DNA of 64,000 nt, from assembly GCF_014268445.2 (NCBI RefSeq), contig NZ_CP077089.1:1419501-1483500 (forward strand). The letters are read 5' to 3'. This stretch comes from Pseudomonas tensinigenes. GTDB lineage: Bacteria > Pseudomonadota > Gammaproteobacteria > Pseudomonadales > Pseudomonadaceae. The notes under the pieces were generated by a model. It made no database searches. It had not been told where the DNA came from and worked only from the letters and a program-made list of their open reading frames with translations. Numbering within the stretch: the first letter of the stretch is position 1; each line of letters starts with the position of its first letter. A program made the translations under genes and the position numbers. Positions 53,500 to 63,228 of this stretch are shown one piece after another.

Positions 53500-53600
53500 T
53501 GTTGCTCCCTGAAACCGGGAACCGACCGTCTTATAGATGCAGCAAGACTAGTGCGCGGCTCCGAGGTCGACAAATTCTAAATACTGAAGGCAGTATTCGA

Positions 53601-54515
53601 TTAAATAGATGGCTTGCGTCCGCCGTGGGGTTGTTCGCGGGCCACGGTGAGGAATGGGTCGACCAGCGCCGGGCGCGCGGTGCCACGGCGCCAGGCCAGG
53701 CCGACGTCGAGGGTCTGGTTGAGGTCGGCGATTGGCCGCGCTTCGATGATGTCGCCTTCCAGTGACCACGGGCGGTAAGTCATGTCCGGCTGGATCGACA
53801 CGCCCAAACCGGCGGCGACCAGACTTCGCACGGCTTCGGTGGACGCTGTTCTCAGAGTGATCTTCGGTTGCAGTCCGGAACCGCGCCAGAAACGCTGGGC
53901 ATTGCGATCCATTTCATCGACGTTGAGTTGAATCAACGGTTCGCGGGCGACGTCGGCGAGATTGATGCTGTCGTGTTCCAGCAATGGGTGCTGCGCTGGC
54001 AGCCACAAACGGTGCGGCGAGTGGGTCAGCACTTCGGTCTGCAAGGCGTGGCGATCTTCCAGGTTGGAAAGGATCAACACGCCGACATCGATCTCGCCAC
54101 TGACCAGCAAATGCTCGATGTAAGGGCGCTCGTCTTCCATCACGCGGATTTCGACGTTGGGATAGGCGCGTTGGAATCGTGTGAGCAAATCCGCCAGGTA
54201 ATAACCGGCGACCAGACTGGTTACGCCGACGATCAACTGCCCGGCGACCTGATCGGTGCTCTGCTGAAGGCTGCGCTTGGCGTTGTCCACGGTCGCCAGA
54301 ATCAGGTGCGCCTGGCGTAGGAACTGATGGCCTTGGTGCGTAAGGGTCATGCCCTTGGCGTGACGGCTGAACAGGCTGACGCCGATTTCCTCTTCCAGTT
54401 GCTGGATCGCCAGGGTCAGGGTCGATTGGGAAATGAATGCGGTTTGCGCGGCGGCGGAGATCGAGCCGGTCTCGGCCACGGCGATGAAGTGACGGATCTG
54501 ACGCAGGGTCATCAT
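53601..54515 (-). CDS. LysR-family transcriptional regulator
   Basis: A 304-aa regulator. The N-terminal helix-turn-helix is clear (MTLRQIRHFIAVAETGSISA, AFISQSTLTLAIQQLEEEIG, SLFSRHAKGMTLTHQG), followed by the LysR substrate-binding fold (LIVGVTSLVAGYYLADLLTR, LVSGEIDVGVLILSNLED). ATG 54515 or 54512 (tandem ATG codons) starts the protein; no good Shine-Dalgarno is seen. It is upstream of the second aldehyde dehydrogenase on the same strand and probably controls it and the ydc cluster; that is inferred from position. Confidence 0.9.
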   Translation of the reverse strand: MMTLRQIRHFIAVAETGSISAAAQTAFISQSTLTLAIQQLEEEIGVSLFSRHAKGMTLTHQGHQFLRQAHLILATVDNAKRSLQQSTDQVAGQLIVGVTSLVAGYYLADLLTRFQRAYPNVEIRVMEDERPYIEHLLVSGEIDVGVLILSNLEDRHALQTEVLTHSPHRLWLPAQHPLLEHDSINLADVAREPLIQLNVDEMDRNAQRFWRGSGLQPKITLRTASTEAVRSLVAAGLGVSIQPDMTYRPWSLEGDIIEARPIADLNQTLDVGLAWRRGTARPALVDPFLTVAREQPHGGRKPSI

Positions 54516-54691
54516 GAAGAGGGTACCCAGTGGGCGGTTTTTATAGATTGGCCTGAGTGTATATCTATTTTCACGAAGGGCTTGGGCGTACTGAGCAACA
54601 TCTGGAAGCACACTCGCAAGCAGGGCAGGGGCACTTTCGAACTAGGCTGAGGGCCTTATAGATCCGGATAACCCCTGTTTGGAGGCGGAAC

Positions 54692-55414
54692 ATGAACACC
54701 CGTGGATTGCTCGATCAACTGCTTAAATCTGGCCAGGATCTGTTGCAGAACAAGGCTGGCGGAACGCAGAACAAACCGGCTGCCGGTGGCTTAGGCGGTT
54801 TGCTCGGCGGCGCCTCTGGCTCCGGTGGCCTCGGCAGTCTGCTGTCAGGTGCAGGTGGTGGTGCATTGGCAGCAGGTGCGATGGGCTTGCTGCTTGGTAA
54901 CAAGAAAGTGCGCAAGGTCGGCGGTAAAGTCGCGATTTATGGCGGTCTCGCGGCGCTGGGTGTGCTGGCGTACAAGGCTTACGGCAACTACAACGCGCAA
55001 AAGGGCACCGCCCCACAACGCGAACCGCAAACCCTCGACCGTTTGCCACCGGCACAAGCCGAGCAACACAGCCAGGCCATTCTCAAGGCGCTGGTCGCTG
55101 CTGCCAAAGCTGACGGCCATATCGATGACCGCGAACGTGAGCTGATCGAAGGCGAATTCACTAAACTCGACAACGATCAGGAGCTACAGCACTGGCTGCA
55201 CGCCGAGCTCAACAAACCCCTGGACCCGACCGACGTCGCCCGTGCGGCGAGCACACCTGAGATGGCCGCGGAGATGTACATCGCCAGCGTGATGTTGGTG
55301 GATGAGGAGAACTTCATGGAGAAGAGTTATCTGGATGAACTGGCGCGGCAATTGAAGCTCGAGCCGGGGTTGAAGTCGGAGCTGGAGAAGCAGGTGCGGC
55401 TGGCCTCTGTGTAG
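54692..55414 (+). CDS. DUF533/TerB-like membrane-associated protein (YebE-like)
   Basis: A 240-aa protein. The N-terminal half is glycine-rich (AAGGLGGLLGGASGSGGLGS, LLSGAGGGALAAGAMGLLLG) with a short membrane segment (GGLAALGVLAYKAYGNY). The C-terminal half is the DUF533 TerB-like helical bundle: AILKALVAAAKADGHIDDRE, DPTDVARAASTPEMAAEMY and LVDEENFMEKSYLDELARQL. E. coli YebE is the best-known relative, and its role is unclear. GGAGG precedes the ATG. It is a lone gene, followed by a REP pair. Confidence 0.92.
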   Translation: MNTRGLLDQLLKSGQDLLQNKAGGTQNKPAAGGLGGLLGGASGSGGLGSLLSGAGGGALAAGAMGLLLGNKKVRKVGGKVAIYGGLAALGVLAYKAYGNYNAQKGTAPQREPQTLDRLPPAQAEQHSQAILKALVAAAKADGHIDDRERELIEGEFTKLDNDQELQHWLHAELNKPLDPTDVARAASTPEMAAEMYIASVMLVDEENFMEKSYLDELARQLKLEPGLKSELEKQVRLASV

Positions 55415-55781
55415 AGACGGCGTGTTTTAACAATCGCAACCCCTGTGGGAGCGAGCCTGCTCGCGAAAGCGCCGGGCCAGACGACATCGATGTTGACCGT
55501 TCCGGCCTCTTCGCGAGCAGGCTCGCTCCCACAGGTTATTCCGGAGTGCACGGAGCCTGCTCGCGATGATGTTTCAGCCTCACTGCATACGCCATGGCCG
55601 ATCTATCGCCTCCTTTTGCCAGTACCCCACTGGCACGATCACCTGCAATTGTCGGACAGTCCCACCCCAGAGCCCTCCCGCAAACCATGCCGGACGGGCC
55701 CGAGGGTTAAAAAGCGTCTTATAAATGAAACACCGCCCTCGGCTATACTCCCCGCATTTCGATCAGGCACGAGGAATCACT
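55415..55781. other. Intergenic region with REP pair and wsp promoter
   Basis: No gene is supported in 367 bases. The REP pair fills 55443-55535 and a partial third copy (GGAGCCTGCTCGCGATG) lies near 55551. A -10-like TATACT at 55744-55749 stands 33 nt before the wspA start; a good -35 is not visible. Confidence 0.6.
55443..55535. repeat. Inverted pair of the GCGAGCAGGCTCGCTCCCAC repeat
   Basis: CCTGTGGGAGCGAGCCTGCT and its mirror, plus a partial third copy downstream; same family as at 14509. Confidence 0.92.
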
Positions 55782-57404
55782 GTGAAGAACTGGACGTTGC
55801 GCCAACGCATTTTGGCGAGCTTTGCGGTGATTATCGCCATTATGTTGCTGATGGTCGTCGTCTCGTATTCGCGACTGTTGAAGATTGAAACCAGTGAAAA
55901 CAGCGTGCGCGATGATGCGATTCCCGGCGTCTATTACAGTTCGATGATCCGTGGCGCCTGGGTCGACAGTTATCTGCAGACCCAAGAACTGCTCGGGCTC
56001 AAGGAAGGTCAGGGGATTTCCAGCGAGGACGCGGCCGACTACAAGGCCTTCGAGGCGCGTTTGCAGGAGCAGATGGCCAACTATCGCAAGACCATGGCGA
56101 CCGACGAGGATCGTCTCGAGTTCGCCGCGTTCGAGAAGTACCACGACGCCTACATCCAGATTCAGGATGCCGTGCTGGACCTGCATAAACGCAATCTGGA
56201 AGCGGACGCGGTCAGGATGTTCCACGACAAGCTCACGCCTGCCTGGTATTCCGGGCGCATGAAGCTCAACGACATCATCGGCGAAAACAAGACAGTCGCC
56301 GATCAGGCCATGAACAATATCGACGATGCCGTTGCCGCAGCCAAAGTCAGCATGTTCATTTCCCTGTTGGTCGCTGTCCTCGCCGCCGGCCTCTGCGGTC
56401 TGTTGTTGATGCGCGCAATCATGGCGCCGATGAACCGCATCGTGCAGATCCTTGAAACCATGCGCACCGGCGATCTCAGTTCGCGTTTGAACCTCGACCG
56501 CAAAGACGAGTTCGGCGCCGTCGAAACCGGCTTCAACGACATGATGACCGAGCTGACCGCACTGGTTTCCCAGGCGCAGCGCTCGTCGGTGCAGGTGACC
56601 ACCTCGGTGACCGAGATCGCCGCCACTTCCAAGCAACAACAAGCCACCGCCACCGAAACCGCCGCGACGACCACCGAGATTGGCGCGACGTCCCGTGAGA
56701 TTGCGGCAACTTCGCGCGATCTTGTGCGCACCATGACCGAAGTGTCCACCGCCGCCGATCAGGCTTCGGTGCTCGCCGGCTCGGGCCAGCAAGGCTTGGC
56801 GCGCATGGAAGACACCATGCATTCGGTGATGGGCGCGGCCGATCTGGTCAACGCCAAACTGGCGATCCTCAATGAGAAGGCCGGCAACATCAACCAGGTG
56901 GTGGTGACCATCGTCAAGGTTGCGGACCAGACCAACCTGTTGTCGCTCAACGCGGCGATTGAAGCCGAGAAGGCCGGTGAATACGGTCGCGGTTTTGCCG
57001 TGGTCGCCACTGAAGTGCGGCGTCTGGCGGATCAGACCGCTGTTGCCACTTACGACATCGAACAGATGGTGCGCGAGATCCAGTCGGCGGTGTCGGCGGG
57101 TGTGATGGGCATGGACAAGTTCTCCGAAGAAGTGCGCCGTGGCATGTCCGAAGTGCAGCAGGTCGGCGAGCAGCTGTCGCAGATCATCCACCAAGTGCAG
57201 GCGCTGGCGCCGCGGGTGCTGATGGTCAACGAAGGCATGCAGGCTCAGGCCACCGGTGCCGAGCAGATCAACCATGCGCTGGTGCAGTTGGGTGACGCCA
57301 GCAGCCAGACCGTCGAGTCGTTGCGTCAGGCCAGTTTCGCCATCGACGAACTGAGCCAGGTGGCCGTCGGGCTGCGCAGCGGCGTTTCGCGATTCAAAGT
57401 CTGA
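55782..57404 (+). CDS. wspA: Surface-sensing methyl-accepting protein WspA
   Basis: A 540-aa receptor of the Wsp chemosensory-like system. First membrane helix (VIIAIMLLMVVVSY, about 14-30), four-helix-bundle sensor domain, second helix (FISLLVAVLAAGLCGLLLMR), HAMP (MAPMNRIVQILETMRTGDLS) and a methyl-accepting signalling domain with the hairpin tip VADQTNLLSLNAAIEAEKAG and YGRGFAVVATEVRRLADQTA. The C-terminus lacks a CheR-binding pentapeptide. It is expected to cluster and signal on surface contact. The start is GTG 55782, with GAGGA 6 nt upstream; the upstream ATG frame is longer and without an RBS. wspB overlaps its stop by one base. Confidence 0.93.
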   Translation: MKNWTLRQRILASFAVIIAIMLLMVVVSYSRLLKIETSENSVRDDAIPGVYYSSMIRGAWVDSYLQTQELLGLKEGQGISSEDAADYKAFEARLQEQMANYRKTMATDEDRLEFAAFEKYHDAYIQIQDAVLDLHKRNLEADAVRMFHDKLTPAWYSGRMKLNDIIGENKTVADQAMNNIDDAVAAAKVSMFISLLVAVLAAGLCGLLLMRAIMAPMNRIVQILETMRTGDLSSRLNLDRKDEFGAVETGFNDMMTELTALVSQAQRSSVQVTTSVTEIAATSKQQQATATETAATTTEIGATSREIAATSRDLVRTMTEVSTAADQASVLAGSGQQGLARMEDTMHSVMGAADLVNAKLAILNEKAGNINQVVVTIVKVADQTNLLSLNAAIEAEKAGEYGRGFAVVATEVRRLADQTAVATYDIEQMVREIQSAVSAGVMGMDKFSEEVRRGMSEVQQVGEQLSQIIHQVQALAPRVLMVNEGMQAQATGAEQINHALVQLGDASSQTVESLRQASFAIDELSQVAVGLRSGVSRFKV

Positions 57405-57940
57405 TGAGCGACATCATCGCCAAACGCAGCGCCGCGCAGGTGGCGAAGCCGGCGTTGTTCCTGCTGTTTCGCATCGGTAGCGAACGTTACGCCCTGCGCG
57501 CCACCGAGGTCGCGGAAGTGTTGCCGCGCCTGCCGTTGAAACCGATTGCGCGGGCGCCGCAGTGGGTTGCCGGTGTGTTCGCTTATCGCGGTGCGGTAGT
57601 CCCGGTAATCGACCTCAGCGCATTGACCTTTGGCCATCCCGCTCAGGCGCGTACCAGCACGCGTCTTGTTCTGGTCAATTACCAGCCTGATGAGTCGCAA
57701 CCGGCGCAATGGCTCGGACTGATTCTGGAACAGGCCACCGACACGCTGCGCTGCCATCCTCATGAGTTTGCGCCCTACGGCCTCGACAACCGCGAGGCGC
57801 CTTACCTCGGCCCGGTGCGTGAAGATGCGCAGGGATTGGTGCAATGGGTACTGGTCGATGACTTGCTCGATGACGCCGTGCGTACTTTGCTGTTCCCCGA
57901 TCCGCCGCTGAGTCCGGCGCAGCTTGAGGCGCAGGCATGA
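57404..57940 (+). CDS. wspB: CheW-like adaptor WspB
   Basis: A 178-aa CheW-domain adaptor joining receptor WspA and kinase WspE. ALFLLFRIGSERYALRATEV, PQWVAGVFAYRGAVVPVIDL and ARTSTRLVLVNYQ are typical CheW elements. It starts at the last base of the wspA stop codon and overlaps wspC by 4 nt. Confidence 0.93.
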   Translation: MSDIIAKRSAAQVAKPALFLLFRIGSERYALRATEVAEVLPRLPLKPIARAPQWVAGVFAYRGAVVPVIDLSALTFGHPAQARTSTRLVLVNYQPDESQPAQWLGLILEQATDTLRCHPHEFAPYGLDNREAPYLGPVREDAQGLVQWVLVDDLLDDAVRTLLFPDPPLSPAQLEAQA

Positions 57941-59208
57941 GCAGCGATCAGCGTTTTTTCGACTTTCTCAAGGAACGCATCGGTCTCGATGTGACGTCGG
58001 TCGGCCCGGCGATCATCGAGCGGGCCGTGCGCCAGCGCACAACGTTGTCGCAAGCGGCGCATGCCGATGAATATTGGCAGTTGCTGCAAGGCTCGCGGGA
58101 TGAGCAACAGGCGTTGATCGAAGCGGTGATCGTCCCGGAAACGTGGTTTTTCCGTTACCCGGAATCCTTTGCCACGCTGGGCAAGCTGGCGCGCAATCGC
58201 CTCGCCGAGCTGAACAACATGCGTGCGCTGCGCATCCTCAGCCTGCCGTGCTCCACCGGCGAAGAACCCTATTCGATTGCCATGGCCTTGCTCGATGCCG
58301 GGCTTAAGCCGCATCAGTTCAAGGTCGATGGCATGGACGTCAGTCCGCTGTCGGTGGAGAAGGCGCGGCGTGCGCTGTATGGCAAAAACTCGTTTCGCGG
58401 TCAGGATCTGGACTTTCGCGAACGGCATTTCACGTCTGAGCAGGACGGCCATCGGGTCAACGAGAGCGTGCGTGAGCAAGTGCGTTTGCAGGTCGGCAAT
58501 GTGCTCGATCCGACGTTGTTGGCCAGTGAGCCGGCGTTCGATTTCGTGTTTTGCCGCAATCTGTTGATCTATTTCGATCAGCCGACGCAAAAGCTGGTGT
58601 TCGAGGTGCTCAAGCGTCTGACTCATTTCGACGGCGTGCTGTTTATCGGCCCGGCCGAGGGCAGTTTGCTTGGACGCTTGGGCATGCGTTCGATCGGCAT
58701 CCCGCAATCCTTTGCGTTCAGCCGCCACAGCGATCCGCACCCCGAACCGCTGCCGACACCCAAACCGATCGCGGTGCCGATCAGCCAACCGCAGCGCAGC
58801 ACGCCGCCAGCGCCGGTGCGCAATCGACCGTTTGCCGCCGTAACGCCACTGCCAATCGCCAGCAAAAGCGCGAACCCGGACGCAGCGACCTTGCTGGCCA
58901 ATATCGCCGCGCTGGCTAACGAAGGCAAAAGCGCCGAAGCCCGGGCTGCCTGCGAACAGTATCTGCGCAGTCATGAACCGGTGGCTCAGGTGTTTTACTG
59001 GCTCGGCTTGCTCAGCGATGTCGCCGGCCTGACCCTCGAAGCCCAAGGCTTTTATCGCAAAGCGTTGTATCTCGAACCGCAACATCCCGAAGCGTTGATG
59101 CACCTGGCCGCGCTGCTGCAGGCCCAGGGCGACAGCGTCGGTGCCAGACGATTGCAGGAGCGCGCCGCCCGCAGCGGGCGCACCACCGACAGTGAGCGTA
59201 AACGATGA
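57937..59208 (+). CDS. wspC: CheR-type methyltransferase WspC
   Basis: A 423-aa protein. CheR methyltransferase domain, about 1-265: ETWFFRYPESFATLG, LRILSLPCSTGEEPYSIAMA (SAM site), VDGMDVSPLSVEKARRALYG and DFVFCRNLLIYFDQPTQK. Then a Pro-rich linker (SQPQRSTPPAPV) and a TPR-like region (VFYWLGLLSDVAGLTLEAQG, FYRKALYLEPQHPEALMHLA). It methylates glutamates of WspA and so tunes output. It overlaps both neighbours by 4 nt. Confidence 0.94.
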   Translation: MSSDQRFFDFLKERIGLDVTSVGPAIIERAVRQRTTLSQAAHADEYWQLLQGSRDEQQALIEAVIVPETWFFRYPESFATLGKLARNRLAELNNMRALRILSLPCSTGEEPYSIAMALLDAGLKPHQFKVDGMDVSPLSVEKARRALYGKNSFRGQDLDFRERHFTSEQDGHRVNESVREQVRLQVGNVLDPTLLASEPAFDFVFCRNLLIYFDQPTQKLVFEVLKRLTHFDGVLFIGPAEGSLLGRLGMRSIGIPQSFAFSRHSDPHPEPLPTPKPIAVPISQPQRSTPPAPVRNRPFAAVTPLPIASKSANPDAATLLANIAALANEGKSAEARAACEQYLRSHEPVAQVFYWLGLLSDVAGLTLEAQGFYRKALYLEPQHPEALMHLAALLQAQGDSVGARRLQERAARSGRTTDSERKR

Positions 59209-59888
59209 TCCCGTCCGACACCTTGAACGTCACCCACGAAGACGCCCGGGCCATCGATGATTGCTGGAACCGCATCGGCATCCATGGCGACAAGTCCTGC
59301 CCGCTGCTGGAAGAGCACATTCATTGCCGCAATTGCTCGGTGTATTCCGCCGCTGCCACGCGCCTGCTCGACCGTTATGCGTTGCAGCAGGACGAGCGCG
59401 ACCCGGTGGCGACCGCCGTGGAAAGCGATGTGAAAACCCGTTCGTTGCTGATGTTCCGTCTCGGCGAAGAATGGCTGGGGCTCGCGACGCGCAGCCTCGT
59501 TGAAGTGGCGCCGCTGCAGGCGATTCACTCGTTGCCGCACCAGCGCTCGCGCGCCTTGCTCGGCGTGGCCAATGTGCGTGGCGCGCTGGTGGCGTGCCTG
59601 TCGCTGGTTGAGTTGCTTGATCTGGATGGCAACGCTGCGCCAGCCAATGGCGCGCGCATCATGCCGCGTATGCTGATCATCGCCGCCCATGGCGGGCCAG
59701 TCGTGGTGCCGGTGGATGAGGTCGACGGTATTCATGCCATCGACGAGCGCATCCTTGATGCAGCGTCGCAATCCGGGGCGCAGGCCAGCGCCAAATACAC
59801 CCGTGGTGTTCTGCAATATCGCGGTCGCAGCCTGCGTTGGCTGGATGAAGAACAGCTGTTGTCCGCCGTGACCCGGAGCCTCACATGA
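59205..59888 (+). CDS. wspD: CheW-like adaptor WspD
   Basis: A 227-aa adaptor. An N-terminal Cys-containing segment (CPLLEEHIHCRNCSVYSAAA) precedes the CheW domain (LLMFRLGEEWLGLATRSLVE, RALLGVANVRGALVACLSL, VVVPVDEVDGIHAID). It differs from WspB in this longer Cys/His-rich N-terminus. It overlaps wspC and wspE by 4 nt each. Confidence 0.93.
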   Translation: MIPSDTLNVTHEDARAIDDCWNRIGIHGDKSCPLLEEHIHCRNCSVYSAAATRLLDRYALQQDERDPVATAVESDVKTRSLLMFRLGEEWLGLATRSLVEVAPLQAIHSLPHQRSRALLGVANVRGALVACLSLVELLDLDGNAAPANGARIMPRMLIIAAHGGPVVVPVDEVDGIHAIDERILDAASQSGAQASAKYTRGVLQYRGRSLRWLDEEQLLSAVTRSLT

Positions 59889-62173
59889 CCCCCGAGCAAA
59901 TGCGCGACGCCTCGCTGCTGGAGTTGTTCAGCCTCGAAGCCGAAGCGCAGACCCAAGTACTCAGCGCCGGGTTGCTGGCGCTGGAGCGCAACCCGACCCA
60001 GGCCGATCAGTTGGAATCGTGCATGCGCGCGGCGCACTCGCTCAAAGGTGCGGCGCGGATTGTCGGCATCGACAGCGGCGTCAGCGTCGCCCATGTTATG
60101 GAAGATTGCCTGGTCAGTGCGCAGGAAGGACGGTTGTTGCTGCGGCCCGAGCATATCGATGCGTTGTTGCAGGGCACCGATTTGCTGATGCGCGTTGCTA
60201 CGCCGACGAATGCGCCGCAGCCGAGTGATATCGACGCTTACGTGGCGTTGATGGCGAGTTTGCTCGATCCGTCGACGCCAGCGGCAACGCTGATTGCACC
60301 GCCGATGGCCGAGTTGCAACTTCAAGCGCCGTCGGTCTTTGAACCCGCGCCAGCTCCTATCATGGACGCGCCGGTTGAGCCTTCCGAGCCGACGTCCCGC
60401 AAAAGCAAACGCACCACCGAAGGTGGCGAACGCGTCTTGCGCGTTACCGCCGAGCGCCTGAACAGCCTGCTCGATCTGTCGAGCAAATCGCTGGTGGAAA
60501 CCCAGCGCCTCAAGCCGCATTTGGCGACCATGCAGCGTCTCAAGCGCATGCAGAACAACGGCCTGCGCGCGCTGGAAAACCTCAACGTGCACCTCAAGGA
60601 ACATGCGTTGAGCCTTGAAGCGCTGGAAGCCTTGGAGGACGCGCGCCGTTTGCTCGCCGAATCCCAGCAACTGCTGAGCGAGAAAAACGCCGAACTCGAC
60701 GAATTCGCCTGGCAGGCCAGCCAGCGCGCGCAAGTGCTCTACGACACCGCGCTGGCGTGCCGCATGCGGCCCTTCGCCGATGTGCTCACCGGTCAAGTGC
60801 GCATGGTGCGGGATCTGGGCCGCAGCCTTGGCAAACAGGTACGCCTGGAGATCGAAGGCGAGAAAACCCAGGTCGACCGCGACGTGCTGGAGAAACTCGA
60901 AGCACCGCTGACGCATTTGCTGCGCAACGCCGTTGATCACGGCATCGAAACCCCTAAGCAGCGTCTGCTCAAAGGTAAATCAGAAGAGGGCCTGATCCGC
61001 CTGCGCGCCTCGCATCAGGCCGGTCTGCTGGTGCTGGAACTGAGCGATGACGGCAATGGCGTCGACCTGGAGAAGGTCCGCCGCAGCATCGTCGAGCGGC
61101 AGTTATCCCCAGCCGAAACCGCAGCGCAGCTAAGCGAAGAGGAGCTGCTGACCTTCCTCTTTTTGCCCGGTTTCAGCCTGCGCGACACCGTCACCGAAGT
61201 GTCCGGTCGCGGCGTTGGCCTCGATGCCGTTCAACACATGGTTCGCCAACTGCGCGGTGCGGTGGTGCTGGAGCAGACGGCGGGCGAGGGCAGTCGCTTT
61301 CATCTGGAAGTGCCGTTGACCTTGTCGGTGGTGCGCAGTCTGGTGGTGGAAGTTGGCGAAGAGGCCTACGCCTTCCCGCTGGCGCACATCGAACGCATGT
61401 GCGATCTGGCGCCGGAGGACATCGTGCAGGTCGAAGGCCGTCAGCATTTCTGGCACGAAGGCCAGCACGTCGGGCTGGTTGCGGCCAGCCAGTTGCTCAA
61501 CCGCCCGGCCAGCCAGAACAGCGGCGAAACCCTTAAAGTCGTGGTGATCCGTGAGCGCGATGCGGTTTACGGGGTTGCCGTGGAGCGCTTTATTGGCGAA
61601 CGCACATTGGTGGTCTTGCCACTCGATGAGCGTCTGGGCAAAGTGCAGGATATCTCCGCTGGCGCCTTGCTCGACGACGGCTCGGTGGTGCTGATCGTCG
61701 ACGTTGAAGACATGCTGCGTTCGGTGGACAAACTGCTCAATACCGGTCGCCTCGAGCGCATCGCCCGTCATGGCAATCAGGCCGCCGAGTCGGCGCGCAA
61801 GCGGGTGCTGGTGGTCGACGACTCGCTGACCGTGCGCGAGCTGCAACGCAAACTGCTGCTCAATCGCGGCTACGACGTCGCGGTGGCGGTGGACGGCATG
61901 GACGGTTGGAACGCGCTGCGTTCGGAGGACTTCGATTTGCTGATCACCGACATCGACATGCCGCGCATGGACGGCATCGAACTGGTCACGCTGCTGCGTC
62001 GCGACAACCGTCTGCAATCGCTGCCGGTGATGGTCGTGTCGTACAAGGATCGCGAAGAGGATCGTCGCCGTGGCCTCGATGCCGGCGCTGACTATTATTT
62101 AGCCAAAGCCAGTTTTCATGACGACGCCCTGCTCGACGCAGTGGTCGAGCTTATCGGAGGAGCGCGGGCATGA
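59885..62173 (+). CDS. wspE: CheA-type hybrid kinase WspE
   Basis: A 762-aa kinase with order Hpt-dimerisation-HATPase-CheW-REC. Phosphohistidine His51 is in AAHSLKGAARIVG. The ATPase shows HLLRNAVDHGIETPKQR, ELSDDGNGVDLEKVR and SGRGVGLDAVQHMVRQL. A CheW-like regulatory domain follows, and a receiver at about 639-760 has Asp689 in LLITDIDMPRMDG. It phosphorylates WspR and WspF. It overlaps wspD and wspF by 4 nt. Confidence 0.95.
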   Translation: MTPEQMRDASLLELFSLEAEAQTQVLSAGLLALERNPTQADQLESCMRAAHSLKGAARIVGIDSGVSVAHVMEDCLVSAQEGRLLLRPEHIDALLQGTDLLMRVATPTNAPQPSDIDAYVALMASLLDPSTPAATLIAPPMAELQLQAPSVFEPAPAPIMDAPVEPSEPTSRKSKRTTEGGERVLRVTAERLNSLLDLSSKSLVETQRLKPHLATMQRLKRMQNNGLRALENLNVHLKEHALSLEALEALEDARRLLAESQQLLSEKNAELDEFAWQASQRAQVLYDTALACRMRPFADVLTGQVRMVRDLGRSLGKQVRLEIEGEKTQVDRDVLEKLEAPLTHLLRNAVDHGIETPKQRLLKGKSEEGLIRLRASHQAGLLVLELSDDGNGVDLEKVRRSIVERQLSPAETAAQLSEEELLTFLFLPGFSLRDTVTEVSGRGVGLDAVQHMVRQLRGAVVLEQTAGEGSRFHLEVPLTLSVVRSLVVEVGEEAYAFPLAHIERMCDLAPEDIVQVEGRQHFWHEGQHVGLVAASQLLNRPASQNSGETLKVVVIRERDAVYGVAVERFIGERTLVVLPLDERLGKVQDISAGALLDDGSVVLIVDVEDMLRSVDKLLNTGRLERIARHGNQAAESARKRVLVVDDSLTVRELQRKLLLNRGYDVAVAVDGMDGWNALRSEDFDLLITDIDMPRMDGIELVTLLRRDNRLQSLPVMVVSYKDREEDRRRGLDAGADYYLAKASFHDDALLDAVVELIGGARA

Positions 62174-63180
62174 AGATCGCAATCGTCAACGACATGCCCA
62201 TGGCGGTCGAGGCCCTGCGCCGGGCGCTGGCTTTCGAGCCGGCGCATCAGGTGGTCTGGGTTGCCCGCAACGGTGCCGAGGCGGTGCAACTGTGCGCCGA
62301 AAACACCCCCGATCTGATCCTCATGGATCTGATCATGCCGGTGATGGACGGCGTCGAAGCCACCCGGCGGATCATGGCTGAAACCCCGTGTGCCATTGTC
62401 ATCGTGACCGTCGACCGCCAGCAGAACGTGCACCGTGTCTTCGAAGCCATGGGCCACGGCGCGCTGGACGTGGTCGATACCCCCGCCCTCGGCGCGGGCA
62501 ATGCGCAGGAAGCGGCGGCGCCGTTGCTGCGCAAGATCCTCAATATTGGCTGGCTGATCGGCGACAAAGCGCCGCGCTCACGTCCCGCGCCGACGCCGCC
62601 GCGCAGTTCGGGTTCGCGCCAGCGGCTGGTAGCGATCGGTTCATCCGCAGGCGGGCCGGCGGCGCTGGAGATGCTGCTCAAAGGCTTGCCCAAGGATTTC
62701 TCGGCAGCCATTGTGCTGGTGCAGCACGTCGATCAAGTGTTTGCTGCCGGCATGGCCGAATGGCTGGCCAGCGCCAGCGGCCTCGATGTAAGGCTCGCCC
62801 GCGAAGGCGAACCGCCACAGGCCGGCGCAGTGCTGCTGGCCGGGACCAACCACCATATTCGCTTGTTGAAAAACGGCACGCTGGCCTACACGGCCGAGCC
62901 GGTCAACGAAATCTATCGGCCCTCGATCGATGTGTTTTTCGAGAGTGTCGCCAGTTATTGGAATGGCGACGCCGTCGGGGTTTTATTGACCGGGATGGGG
63001 CGTGACGGCGCGCAAGGGCTTAAGCTCATGCGCCAACAGGGTTATCTGACCATCGCGCAGGATCAGCAAAGCAGTGCGGTGTACGGCATGCCCAAGGCCG
63101 CTGCGGCCATTGATGCCGCCGTAGAAATACGTCCACTGGAAAGAATAGCGCCACGATTGCAGGAGATTTTCCCCAAATGA
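62170..63180 (+). CDS. wspF: CheB-type methylesterase WspF
   Basis: A 336-aa protein. Receiver domain with Asp53 in LILMDLIMPVMDG, then the methylesterase with catalytic Ser in AIGSSAGGPAALEMLLKGLP, His in VLVQHVDQVFAAGMAEWLA and Asp in GVLLTGMGRDGAQGLKLMRQ. It removes methyl groups from WspA and is the brake of the pathway; loss of WspF is the classic cause of wrinkly-spreader or high c-di-GMP variants. The reading frame is intact here. Confidence 0.95.
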   Translation: MKIAIVNDMPMAVEALRRALAFEPAHQVVWVARNGAEAVQLCAENTPDLILMDLIMPVMDGVEATRRIMAETPCAIVIVTVDRQQNVHRVFEAMGHGALDVVDTPALGAGNAQEAAAPLLRKILNIGWLIGDKAPRSRPAPTPPRSSGSRQRLVAIGSSAGGPAALEMLLKGLPKDFSAAIVLVQHVDQVFAAGMAEWLASASGLDVRLAREGEPPQAGAVLLAGTNHHIRLLKNGTLAYTAEPVNEIYRPSIDVFFESVASYWNGDAVGVLLTGMGRDGAQGLKLMRQQGYLTIAQDQQSSAVYGMPKAAAAIDAAVEIRPLERIAPRLQEIFPK

Positions 63181-63228
63181 TCAGGTCAATCCGCAATCCT
63201 GGCCCCCGCAGTACTCAGGTGACCGCCC

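Noticed and set aside
55743..57275. 510-aa open frame opposite wspA
   Set aside because: Shadow frame caused by high GC at third positions; composition is His/Gly/Asp-rich with no domain.
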